From: Flammulina velutipes
Lineage: Eukaryota; Basidiomycota; Agaricomycetes; Agaricales; Physalacriaceae
Direction of reading: 5' to 3'
DNA length: 64,000 nt
Assembly: GCA_011800155.1 (NCBI GenBank)
Contig: CM022370.1
Coordinates: 1 to 64,000 of the forward strand
The position numbers and the translations under genes were made by a program. The notes under the pieces were generated by a model. The model was not told the origin of the DNA and did no database searches. It saw nothing but the letters and a program-made list of their open reading frames with translations. This document shows positions 23,650-34,700 of this stretch, piece by piece; within the stretch, counting starts at the first letter, position 1; the number at the start of each line of letters is the position of its first letter.

Positions 23650-24445
23650 TCAAAGCTGCCAGCAGTAAGTCGTCAGAAGCGGCTTATGTATATGCATGTA
23701 TACGCTCACTGAAAGACCCTGCACTACTCCTTGGTAAATGAGAACGACTGGCGGTTATGCAGCAGGATTCTACGTACCATGAGGAAAATCACGAGATGCA
23801 TCATGGGTTTCAGAAGATGCTTTCGATTCGATGTCGAATGGCGTGGGGTCCACGGAATGATACCTGGCAAGACTGGGCGTGGGGGAGTTCGCCCTCGTAG
23901 ATATCGGTGACACTATAGCGTTCGGAAATCAAGAACGACCTAAGAGGGAATTGATACGTACCGTAACTGAACAGCGGCTCACGCCCAATCGTGTTGTTCT
24001 CTCGAGGGAGCGCCGCGCTTGACTGTATGCTAAGCGACCTTGAGCCAGGACTGTCTACATCCCAAAAAATGTTCTCAGCAAAGGGCGACGCGTTACTGCC
24101 AATTAGGTTGAATGGGGGGACCGTAAAAGACCCACCCCACTCAACCTCGAAATAAGCATCGGCGAGGCTGAGCACCTCGCGGAATGGGCGTAACTCATCA
24201 GATACGGCGAGCCCGTATGCTGCCTTGCTACCGATTCCCTCGGCTATAACACACTGGCTGGGTCGGCAAGAATATTCCACAATTGTAACAATCCTACGTA
24301 CCCAAATCCTGTACATGGCTGGCATGTCGTACGGCAGCATGGTTGGGCCGTCTTCCAGAAGTTGACGGGAACGCACAACGAGGCTAGCAGCGAGGCGTTG
24401 ATACTGAGTCACGGGTCTGGAACGGTTATGGGAAGAGGTAGGCAT
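23650..24445 (-). CDS. Unknown 230-aa protein
   Basis: Exons 24445-23962, 23912-23778 and 23723-23650 join in phase through introns of 49 and 54 nt to 231 codons. There is no domain I recognise; the N-terminal half contains a hydrophobic Tyr/Trp/Arg-rich segment (MYRIWVRRIVTIVEY) and one CRPSQC pair. The C-terminal 60 residues are Ser/Pro/Thr-rich. The last exon may contain a further optional intron that leads to the same stop codon. Confidence 0.5.
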
Positions 24446-25199
24446 GGCGGTGGCATTACATCGAACGACTCAACTTTTTATGACAGATTTCATGTCAAAC
24501 AAGCTTTGTTCTCCCGTGGGGTAAAAAATAACCCTACGCATTGCCGTATGATTTCAGGTAGTCCGACTTCCATGTTAAGCTTTCACGATTTGTGTATCAG
24601 CCCAATAATCAAGTATTCGTTGTGCAGATGGACTGGACCTTTGTATTTACACGAATCACCTGTGTCAGCTCTAAAGACCCGTAACTGTCCTCGGAATGAC
24701 AATTCAAACGTGTCAGCCAGCGCAACATTTGTGGCTTGATATCTCAACCAGGGGCGTTCCCTGCTAGCATCTTGACGACCTCATCCGATTGATTTCATCA
24801 GTAGCTACCGATTCCTCGTTGAATAACGAGCTGAGAGAATGCAGCTTTATGTGAGGAATCCTATTGATGGATTTTACAAAGATATTCTCGGGCGTTCATT
24901 GCCTGTTTGAGATGCTGACTGGCTATTACGTGTTTCCCTGACTTTTCTATATTACCATCTTGCAGCCGTTCTTAAATTTGTGGACCCTTGCGAAAAAAAA
25001 CTGAGCCTGCGAAAATATCTATTATCATACGGTATACAAGGTGATTGTACAGAGAAGCGCCCGGGTTTATTTCTTGGGGGGGGGGGGGGTGAGAGAAGGG
25101 GAGTGGGCGAGGGTCCAATCCCAGCATGTAACAATCCTACATCATCAAAGGGAAAAAAAAAAAGGGTCCACGACGTTCATCCCTGACTACACCAACCCG
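24446..25199. other. Intergenic, no supported gene
   Basis: About 750 bases with only short frames. A run of 13 G at about 25075-25087 and a later A run are the only notable features. Confidence 0.6.
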
Positions 25200-26202
25200 C
25201 TACCTTCTCGACCTAAGCCCCAATCGCAATGTGTTATACTCCCTCGCCAGCATCTGCTCGTGCTCCGCCAACGAAGCTTTCAGTGTCGACAATCGCTGTA
25301 GTCGAACGTTCTGCTCTTGGAACAGGCGACACTGCTCCGCGTACGATGCTTGCCGTCTGGCGTCGTAAGCTTGGATACGGGCCCGCTCGTAGCCAAAGAA
25401 AGCACCGGTTTCGCTTGGATGGAGGGCTTCGATGTTGAGATTTCGCATCGCGTTGATGACCATTGCGATATATGCGTCGCGGACTTGAACGTAATGAGGC
25501 GCTTCTATGTGTCGGGCGTCCGTCAGTTTCTGCATCAACGTGGCGGCCCATCGTTGACAACCGTATCCATGCTCGTTTGTGCGGAATGTCGTCAACTGCT
25601 GCATTTCGATGAATGCAACAAGCTGCCGGACCGTAAGCTTCTCCATGATGTCGTTCGTAAAGAACGTAGGGGCCGCATCGGACAGGCGTACGACCGCAGA
25701 CTCAGTGTCCCCAACTTTACGATCGAAGCTGAATTCATGGATTTAGGAAATTGATAGAATTCGACAAGGTTTGCACTCACCACACGAAGCCATACTGAGG
25801 GTCTCCCTCCCTGTCTGCATACCCTTCGAAAGTCCACAACAACGCGGTAGATTTTAGAATCCCTCGAACGAACATAGAGGGTAATCCCACTTGGCGACTG
25901 GGTTAGCGATTATCTTACATGACGGTTCTTACGCACCAATGGATTGTTTCCTTCGGCAAGTTTTCCCTCACTCCGGCAGTCGCCTGGTATTTGACGATGA
26001 CACCGTCCAGCCATGGCGGACGGTCCGTACTCCATTCGCGACCAGTAACAAACCAGACCCGCGGGACTTCAGCGGGAAATGGGGGGATGATGGGCGCGAT
26101 TGGACGTGGAAGCGGGTTTCCTATCGCTGCCTGGAGCTGCATGACCTCCAACTTGAGAGCCTTGATCATCTCTTCGATACCTTCGACGGCCGGTGTAGCC
26201 AT
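25200..26202 (-). pseudogene. Frameshifted ~304-aa gene of unknown function
   Basis: Exon 1 (26202-25933, MATPAVEGIEE...), exon 2 (25897-25781) and exon 3 (25728-25200) carry a continuous protein only if one base is removed near 25830-25832. Upstream the frame reads LYVRSRDSKIYRVVVDF, downstream FEGYADREGDPQYGFVCFD. Exon 2 is 117 nt where phase demands 116. Intron 1 would be only 35 nt; intron 2 is 52 nt. The C-terminus is a Gln/Arg/Glu-rich likely coiled coil (QASYAEQCRLFQEQNVRLQR). Either the gene is broken by one inserted T or this is a sequencing error in a T run. I do not recognise the family. Confidence 0.6.
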
Positions 26203-26637
26203 GGTGGGAGTGCGGCTGTTCAATGGCCATTTCTGCGGTTTTTACGTCTCGATGGCTGCTGTTCTCACGCCACGTGAACCTGACCTGGTTTGACCACCGA
26301 CTATCACCATCGCCCCCAAAAAAATTCTTCCCATGCAGTTCAAGATGCGTAGCAACCTCAGCGTTCCCCCATACGTCACGGTATTTCCCAAGTGCGTACC
26401 GTTTGATTAGCTGAATGACAACTGACACGTCACCACCAGTAATTTCGTGGGACGTGTCGTTTGGACCATCTGGGAGGCCATTGTCGAGTGGTCCACGAAG
26501 AAAGGGTTTCTGGCTACTAAGCATACCCATCTGGTATGCTCGCTTAACACCACCTACATCTTTCAACATTTTTAATGCATTAGTCCCAGGTCTCTGATAT
26601 TGATGGGCTAGATGACGACGCGTTGAAGGATCGCTTC

Positions 26638-27393
26638 ATGGATATATGGAACAACGACCCATTCCTCCCTGATGGAGGCGTTGTGACCATCACCCCAAAT
26701 ACCGTACGGAAGCAAGGGACACGATGGGAGTCCACTATCATGCTGCACGTTTCACGCCATACAAACATCCCAGTGCCAGATGTACGTCGCGTCACTACCT
26801 TTTCCGACGGCGGTCCGGAAGTCGCAATATATATGGAGTACGTCCCTGGTCAGACATTGCGGGAACTATGGCCAACCATGTCCTGGGTGCGGCGACTCTT
26901 CGTTGCTATGAAGTTACGCCACTACATCAAACAATTACGAGAGGTGCCCGTGCTCACTGGGGTTCCCACTGGGGGGATTTTTTGGGAATTTCCCAACCAT
27001 CCTCTCACATTTCACGATGGATCCGAAATGAAACGCTTCTTCGACAACGCCCTCGCTGCTCGCAGTTTAGACGGTCATCACCCCAGGACGAACCCTGGTA
27101 GATGGGATCGCCTCGTCCTCTGTCACATGGATATCAACCCGGCCAACATTATTATCGACGACAAGGGCGAAGTTTGGCTCATTGACTTCGACCGTTCGGG
27201 ATTCTACCCAGAATGGGTGGAACAGGTGAATATGCACCTCTTGTGTTGTAGTGGACGGCAACAGCTGGAGCTTCCAGCGTTCCGCTCCTTCAAGCTCTTC
27301 ACATTCCTGGTCTGCGGTTGGGGCTGGGATGCAATTGAGTGGTGGGAAGAAGCGTCTTGGACATGGTACCCCCCCTTCTTTCCATTCAAATGA
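26638..27393 (+). CDS. APH/choline-kinase fold phosphotransferase-like protein
   Basis: The frame is open from 26591; the first in-frame ATG is 26638 (MDIWNNDPFLPDGG), giving about 251 aa, but the true 5' end may include an upstream exon (the sequence SDIDGLDDDALKDRF before the ATG looks coding and follows an AG). The catalytic loop LVLCHMDINPANIII has the HxDxxxxN pattern and is followed by LIDFDRSGFYPEW in place of the DFG-type metal-binding motif, as in the fungal APH family. YMEYVPGQTL matches the hinge. No N-terminal glycine loop is visible. The substrate is unknown; fungal APH-like proteins are mostly uncharacterised small-molecule or protein kinases. It is convergent with the next gene. 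Confidence 0.75.
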   Translation: MDIWNNDPFLPDGGVVTITPNTVRKQGTRWESTIMLHVSRHTNIPVPDVRRVTTFSDGGPEVAIYMEYVPGQTLRELWPTMSWVRRLFVAMKLRHYIKQLREVPVLTGVPTGGIFWEFPNHPLTFHDGSEMKRFFDNALAARSLDGHHPRTNPGRWDRLVLCHMDINPANIIIDDKGEVWLIDFDRSGFYPEWVEQVNMHLLCCSGRQQLELPAFRSFKLFTFLVCGWGWDAIEWWEEASWTWYPPFFPFK

Positions 27394-27628
27394 CCGCAGC
27401 GTCCACCAATGTAATCCGTCTATATGTACATAGCGGCACCATGATTAAAGGCAAATTTTAACTTCGCTTCCCTGTAACGTATTTCCGATATCACGTGTGA
27501 TGTACAACGTATATAATTTCTAGAGCATCCATAGGGGAATGGTTTCAATTCAAGGTGTAATCCAAGGAGTATGCGCTGCCTTAAAGTATTACAGAACTTT
27601 CCTGACAATAGGGGGAATGTACATTGTC

Positions 27629-30466
27629 TCATATGCCCTCCCCAGGTGTAACCTTCCACACATCTTCCGCTCGTGAGCCAACCTGATAACCTCTCAAATG
27701 CCGATTCATCTCCAAACGCTTCTGGCTTTCACCGAGGACGACGAGGTGATCGTTACGTATCAATAGGTTCCTCCCTGTCGAGACATCGGCCTCACCATCC
27801 ACTCGCGTCACCTGGAAGACCTCCCAGTGAGGCATGTGGGGCCCGTCCTCCTTCTCGAACTCTACAGGCGCCATTCGATACTGTATAGGCCGAACATGGG
27901 ATCCTTGCCAGGGCCCCTCCAACACCATCCAGCACTTCCCACTCGCTGGTCGTTGCCCAGGGTGATGGGGAACGATGTCGAACAGGGGAATAGACTTGCC
28001 TTTCACGCAATCCCGTTCCAAGTCCACTTCGTGTACTCGTCCCGCAGCGTACATGACAGGTAGACTCCTAGGTTGCGCAGCACGGGAGCTTTTTCGGAAT
28101 ACCTGAACGGCAACGCAGTGAAGGAAATCCTGCATTATCCAACTATCTGCACCCGTAGCTGGTGTACTTGATGTTGCCACGTTCACGCCTCCCCCTGCAA
28201 TGTCAAACGCCAAGGGTGGCGGAGAAATGTTTCTAACGTCCCGCAGACGATAAGTTTTTCCACAGTGGCGTACCATTTCTCGATGCCAGTCTTTTTCGTC
28301 CCCGCAGAATCCAACGCGAATGTGACGGGGGCTGAGTGGATGGGCCACCCGGAGTGGCCATCCTGTTCTAAATCTTGTCAGGATGAGGTTGAAACGATGG
28401 GTGAAGAATAGAAGGAATTTTACCTTTCATCCAGCACATTGGCGTAGTCCAAATTCTCCTTGACAGAGGTACGAGAGATAGCGTTGTACATAACGACCGA
28501 TATTCGTAGCCCAGACTTTGTGTCTCCGAGGGTAATGTTAACGTCGACGACATTCGCTCGCTGACCTTTCATGTCGTGCTTCCCTGTAATAACGACGGGA
28601 AGATCTTTCCAAGGGATGGCACCTGTGTGATACTCTGCCACATTTATTTGGGGGAGTGTGGCTTGCGGATCGACGGCGTCTGCTGGATTTGGAACACATC
28701 GGGGGGTCGCGTTAGGCGCTTTCCACCGCTGGGAGGTACTAGTCGTGCGACAGAAATTTGGATCAATGTCATACATCTACACGATTTTTTAGTATTCCCT
28801 TGGGCTGCAAGCATGCCACTCACCTCACCAGTGTGCCCGTCCGGTGTTGTGATGTGATGAAACATTTGCAGGAGCGCCATAGGCTGGTTTGAGACTACCC
28901 ATCCCGATCCAAGGATGGTTTCCGAGGAGGAATCGTAGCAGACGACATCGACGTACTCCCCCAACTCGAAATACTTGTGAAGGTCTGATATTTCAACCGT
29001 TCGCTCCTCTCGCACACCGTCAACCACTCGCTGTGCCACAGCTTCCTCCCCTCGCAATTCCACCACGTACCCTACCCAGCGGGTAGATCTTTGATATATG
29101 CGTTCGCCCGGTTCCAGCTTGCAAATTGATGGCGGGGGCAAGGTAGACTTGTCGATTTCGGAGTTTTGCGACGCTAGAAACTGAACGCGCTCGAAGCGGG
29201 GTGTCATGAGCGCGAGAGTGAGACTTGCTGCTGGAAGGGAAAGGACTGCCAGGTCCACCGCAAATGTCGTGTCTTCGAATTCTTCATAAACTTGGCCCCT
29301 CGTTCCATCCCGTGTGAGCGTTAGTCGACCACGGTCAGCTAGCAGGGCCGGTTCAAAGCGTTGTAGCTGATTGCCCGCGCCCCGCAGACGTTTGGAAGGA
29401 CGTTGGACAGCGCTTGCAATGGCGCGTTTCCCATTCATATTGAACCACCCCCCTCCCTCGCTACTAATCGTTTCATCGACGTGTACTCGGGGGACTACAA
29501 GGACGTCGACATAGGCACCACGTCCAGGGGGCAACAACTCATCACCCTTGCGCACGAAGCCAACGTCTCCAGCATATGGCCCCTCTGGAATCACAGCCCA
29601 ACGTCCTAGCAAATTCGTACATGGGCGCTCCTGATCGCGAGCCAAGAGGGTGGCAATGCGCTTCTCCCCTTCAATAACCCACGATCTATCGAAGTGTAGC
29701 GCCTTTCCGAATAGTGGCCGCAAGCGTTTAATGACACGGTTGAAGGCGCTTGCGAGTGCCAGGGAATCAAGCGATTTCTCATTCCGTAGATCGAACGCGT
29801 TGCGCCGTACCATTGGATAGTCTGCGAGGATGCAGGCGTTCTGTCTTTCCGGAGACCACTCGCGATCCGCAAGGGTGATGAGATATAGACTGCGGGGGGT
29901 TTCAGTACCTCGACCGACCCAAACGTCGCATACTTGGTCTTCCAGGCCCCGACAATTGCGAATCGTACGCAAAATGCGTCCTGTACTTCCCTGATATTCG
30001 CTGAGCCAACGTAAATAGGGTGCAGTAAATTTCGCTGCTTACGAAACGGATGGGGGTGGCTGTCACGAAGATGTCTCGTCTTTGAGCCAATTCTTCAGCG
30101 AAGGAATGAGCGTCGCGAACTGGTTGATTGCCTGCAACTTCCCCTTCCTCATCATCGTCCGTGTCTGACGTTGGGTCACCTTCCAGTAGGGGTTCATCTC
30201 CTGGTGTTGCCTTGGAATACGCTCGGATTATTTCCTCAAACGCCGTCCGGAGGGGTGGGTGGCGCTCTCGGTATTCCGTCGCAGTCCCAGAAATGGGTCC
30301 GGATTCCGTTCCATCTCGTTCGTTGTTGATGAAGGACCCTGTAATGTGTTGGCTTTATGGCTGTGGCATAAAATTGAGCATGCCCACCTATCGCTTCCCC
30401 CTCAGATTCTTCCATCTCTGCCTCGTCATCTATGAATGGATTCCGGACGGGGTGCTTTGGCTTCAT
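27629..30466 (-). CDS. 877-aa protein with KOW-like segments (Spt5-like?)
   Basis: Exons 30466-30388, 30338-30043, 29990-28824, 28776-28424 and 28367-27629 join in phase to 878 codons with introns of 47-56 nt. The N-terminus is acidic (DDEAEMEESEGEA, TSDTDDDEEGEV). Two segments resemble KOW motifs: LGRWAVIPEGPYAGDVGFV in the middle and GKCWMVLEGPWQGSHV near the C-terminus. An acidic N-terminus plus scattered KOW segments recalls the transcription elongation factor Spt5, and Spt5-like genes occur in many copies in agaricomycetes (family knowledge, not shown here). A nuclear RNA- or polymerase-binding role is therefore an inference. No frameshifts are seen. Confidence 0.7.
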
Positions 30467-31013
30467 GGGGTCTTGAAGGTGTGTCAAACGGTAGTGAAAT
30501 AAATTCTACAAGGAGTACTAACGTATTGCTCAGCTAACCTGGCCGATAATTGATAGCGTAAATGACAAAAGACCAAAACCTTGTTGCTCAGTTCGAGTTT
30601 ACGGTTTGTGGGCCGCTGATCCGAACTGCTCGGGCGTTCCCGTGTTGTAGAAAACTTTGGCGCCTATGTATCAACGTTCGATGATGACGTATTTTCTCTT
30701 CCTTGCTTCCGCACCACCATGACCCCGTATCTTTCCTGTGTGGCGTCCCACTGGCAACGCCTCTAAACCATCCGACTCAATACACACCGTAGGGGACATT
30801 GGCGTAAAGACTGGGTACGTTAATGGTGGTATTCGATTAACTACACCTAACGTGTTATCTTTGCTAAGCAGTTCATGGCGCGATCCAGGACGCCAGCGCC
30901 ATAACATCATGACGTGCCTCCGTCGACATCGCAGTCGGTCTCCGTGCGGGATATTCGGTCGCCGTTTATTCTTCCTTCCCCTTCCCCCCACCACCCCCAA
31001 AATATTTCACTCA
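30467..31013. other. Divergent intergenic region
   Basis: Separates the KOW-protein gene (minus) from the small plus-strand gene at 31014. It contains motif copy 2 and a pyrimidine-rich stretch (CTTCCTTCCCCTTCCCCCC) just before the ATG, typical of fungal core promoters. Confidence 0.5.
30874..30915 (+). promoter_or_regulatory. Shared GGCGCGATCC/TGACGT motif, copy 2
   Basis: TTCATGGCGCGATCCAGGAC followed by GCCAGCGCCAT and, after a small insertion, CATGACGTG. About 100-140 bases upstream of the ATG at 31014. Confidence 0.62.
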
Positions 31014-31511
31014 ATGCCGCGCTGGCTCCGGATTTTGTCGGCGAAGCTGCGACGTCGGTTCTACTCGCCTGTAAGAATTGCCAAAGCCCAACGCACGGGT
31101 GGTGACGCTGAGGAAACGATAAGCACCGACAGCGAGCAATGTCCTGCGCTCGTTGCCGGAAACGACATAGACGGCGGGGATCATCCACGATCAGGCGTCG
31201 ATGGGGGGGACCGAGACAATGTGCCGGTGGTACGTTCAATTGTTTCGTGACCTTTCTTTCTACTCACGGTGGGTTTTTCTTTCCACAGAAACACGTTTCG
31301 AACAAGGCGGACGATGCACTTGTCTTCGCCAACACCCAAATGTGTCTCACCGCAGCTGAGGCCTCGACGATGCGTACGTCCACTTCGTCTTGTGTGGGCG
31401 ACCCTTTTTTCCTAACGCGCAATAGCTAGCCTAACGAACTTTGGCACGAATCACATAGACTTGGGGGATTCCTTTTACCGCCACAGCCACATGACGGTCG
31501 ACTTCCCGTAG
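31014..31511 (+). CDS. Small 128-aa protein, probable 5' duplicate of the oxygenase gene
   Basis: Exons 31014-31229, 31289-31373 and 31426-31511 join in phase through introns of 59 and 52 nt to 129 codons. The start MPRWLRILSAKLRRRFYSPV resembles the start of the large downstream gene (MLDTLRNFTERLHREFTSRV): LR, then RL/KL, R-F, S and V align, followed by basic residues. Both genes have the shared motif and a CT-rich leader before the ATG. The rest is unlike the neighbour and unrecognised. Probably a partial duplicate of the neighbour's promoter and first exon fused to other sequence. Confidence 0.55.
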
Positions 31512-31607
31512 AGTATGATTATTCGTATTCATTAATCCAATGAACGAATAATATTCAAACGTATGTAGAACGCCACAGGAAACAGCCTGCTTGATTAGTC
31601 AGCGGTT

Positions 31608-31641
31608 CATGGCGCGATCCAGGGCGCCTGCGCCATGACGT
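31608..31641 (+). promoter_or_regulatory. Shared GGCGCGATCC/TGACGT motif, copy 3
   Basis: TTCATGGCGCGATCCAGGGC, then GCCTGCGCCATGACGTCA. This copy has the full palindromic CRE octamer TGACGTCA. It lies about 145-180 bases upstream of the ATG at 31786. Confidence 0.68.
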
Positions 31642-31785
31642 CATTGGGACGTTGGCTTCATGGGCGACAACGTCACCCAGTCCCATTCCGGGAGATTGAT
31701 CGCGGACTCCGAACGAATCTGTCCGGTCTCCCTCGCTCCCGGTCTTTCCTTTCTTCCCCTTCCACCCAACGCTAAACCAAAAAAA

Positions 31786-34700
31786 ATGCTCGACACCCTT
31801 AGAAATTTTACCGAACGCCTGCACCGTGAGTTCACTTCCCGCGTTCCACGGAGCAAGGCTGCACGCGCCGCCAAACGAAGGGTGCAACGGGAGGTCGATG
31901 CGGAGTTTATCTTTCCACCCATTCCTGAAAAAATGCTTGCTGGAGCCAAACGTTTCAAGAACGGTGCGACGCCGTATCGCGATCGCCGTCTCCCCCTCTT
32001 CTATGTCGTCGATAATCATCCCAAGCGTCCCGAGGAGCTGCGTGGGTTGGGACGGGACTTTATCTACGCCTGGAAATCGCGCGACCGGGAGTTCGTCGAC
32101 ACCTTTCGCAGGATTGCAGCCCGGGACTGGGAGATTCAAATGGGCCCAAACGATTCCATGGACGAGCATGGTAAGCGCCGCCTCCGGCCCTGCTATGACA
32201 CCGTTAACCTTGGACGTAGGTCTCCTTTGGTTCCAACAGGGTGATATCGTCTGGGTACGCGACATTGACGCCACGGTCGTTTCGCCGGACGGCGACAACC
32301 TTCAGGCATTCGTCTTGCATCCGTGCGTATTATTACTTTCCTTTCCTATTCGTTGGCGCTTACTGTTTGAACAGTGGCGAATTCAAGAAAGACGAGTACG
32401 ATATCATTACGAAAAAGTTGGAGGACCTGCGCGATCGTTCACTCGGAACGAGAGAGACAAGGACGAAGGATAAAGTGGCGTTTGAGAAAACCTCGAGGGC
32501 GTCGAAGATCAAGGATGCGCGGTGCTACTCAATAGGGCTTAACACTCAAAAGCCGCGGAACGTCGCGGGTCCGGCTGCTGGAAACAAGGTCTACGAGGGC
32601 GACCTACCAGAGACCGACGAGGACCTGAAGTGGCGGAGGGATGTGCTCTCGGTGCGTCTCATTCTACGTTACGTTCAACGTGTATGTTATTTATTATTCT
32701 TCGTTTTATAGGAACTTTCCAACGTCGCTGTAAACGCCTTCAAATTGCGTCAGCCAGACGAGTACGAAGTGTTGGACAACGCCGGCAGCCTCTTTAACAC
32801 CCCGAGGATTGGCTGCCATGCCAATTCAATCTACACTGGCGGTCAGATGAATCTCGCGGTTCCCCACCTCCTCACATCCAGTACGTCCATCTGCATCGAA
32901 CGTTGCCTGAAAAGTGACCTGACGCCTTACAGGCAAAGGAATGGAGGAGATGAAGATCTTTGGAAAGAAACACTACGACGGCAATGACTCCCTCAGCGCG
33001 CACTCCCTGATGACCAGCAACAGTGATTTGCCCGAAGGCTACGAGGGTGGGCGCTTCCAACTGGTCGAGTTGGGAGCTTACGTTCGCTTGGAAGGCCTCA
33101 TGTTTGTCTCGTTCTCGGGCCTCCGCTGGCATGGTGGAACGCCTCCGTTGGCAACCGACGATGTACTCGACGAGGATGACATACCTGGGCATGCGTACCG
33201 CTGGGTCTTTATCCTGTACCCACAGGCTGCAGTATTGGACGGCCGAACGACCTTCAACATCGCCGCGGAGGAAGACCACACCCCGTTCCAACTCACCGCC
33301 GCCATGAGGGATGTTTCAGAAGACGTTGTGACCCCGTATGTTTCTATTCCGTGCCATGACAAATGTCCAGTTAACTAACGGTCAACGGTAGTGAAATGGA
33401 GTGGTCGATGCTGGAAATAGCGCCTGGCGATCCATCGTGCGTGCAATTTTCACCCGCTGTCTGTGTGTTAACGAACATTCGTCCAGTTCTGAATCGCGTG
33501 ACTGGTTCACGCAAGAGATTAACTTCTGTGCAGACGGAACCGTGATGATGGAGGCGCAAGATTTGGTAGACTTCACAGCACGCGCTTCCTTTATGCGCAC
33601 CAACCACACGATGCGTCAACTCCCTGGTCGATGTATTTCGGAATACAATTTCTATCGACAAGCCTTCACCGTAGGGGGTTTGCCGCTGAGCCCGTGGACC
33701 TTGGCGCCCGATGGCGCTACTTGGGTTGAGACCCCGTTGAGTACTGGTGAGGTACAGCGTCTTATCTCACCGTAGTTTCGTTGACACCACCCCTAGATGT
33801 CACAACGCTCAATGATCGTCAGTTGGCGAGGCGTGCATTCCAGCTCTTATGCGCCTCCAATGCAAGGTTCATTGTCACGCGTCACCACTTGTTTCGGTCG
33901 TTGATTGACCCAATCGACAATGGCGCCGTTCCCTTACCTCAAGTTCCCTCGGATGAGGAAGACGTGACGACCGGTAGGTTTTTCTTGTTTCCTTACTTCT
34001 GAGTCTTGGTCTGACTGACGCACATCGTTTAGAAAAGCAAAAGGGACGCCCGAAGACTAAGGGCAAGAAGTCCGTGGGCTCAAAATCAGTCAAGACGACG
34101 AACGTTGTTGCCACCAAGAAGCGGAAACGCGGAAAAGAGGGTTCGTCTTGCCGTTCGCTAAGGAAGGCTGAAATAACTAACACGAGGGTTAGACGACCTG
34201 CCAACGTTGTTGCTGAAGCCAGCACGCTTACCCCTCGTCACCACTGATGCGTCGCAAGCATTACGAAACCGGGTACCCAATTCGCGACCTAAACGATCTA
34301 ATGGTAAACGTGCCGCTACGGAGGTCGCTGACCTTCAATCATCAGCGGGGCCACCACCCAAACGACCGCGTAGGAAGATTATTCAACCAGATGAAGACGA
34401 CGAGGTGTTCAACGTGAAGAAGATTGTTGGGCACAAACTAGAACATGTACGTGGAACTTCTTGCCCCTTGTTCTTTCCTTACCGATGTCGACAGGGAAAA
34501 TATGCATTCCTTTGCGCTTGGGAGCAAAGTGGGTACGACGATGAGTACATAATGGGCGCGATGATGGACATGGGATGGCGACTGCAACGATACTGTGAGG
34601 AACACCACATCGGTGAGCTGCCTTCCTGCTTCTTATCTTACCCCCTCACCACATAACTTTCACCCCGAAACAGACTATGAGAGCGCACATTCGGGGGGTA

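Noticed and set aside
25075..25088. G run as a quadruplex element
   Set aside because: A single G homopolymer with no spaced G tracts; more likely a slippage tract.
26069..26569. 166-codon minus-strand ORF starting MLKDVGGVKRAYQ
   Set aside because: Its middle reads protein-like, but its 3' part overlaps exon 1 of the frameshifted 304-aa gene in another frame, and no intron joins them in phase. It may be an upstream exon of an unresolved model; too weak to list.
33401..33775. Separate gene starting within the oxygenase gene, with overlapping TGATG stop-start at 33543-33547
   Set aside because: A 50-nt GTGCGT...CAG intron (33437-33486) joins the two frames in phase, and the continued protein is more plausible than two overlapping genes.
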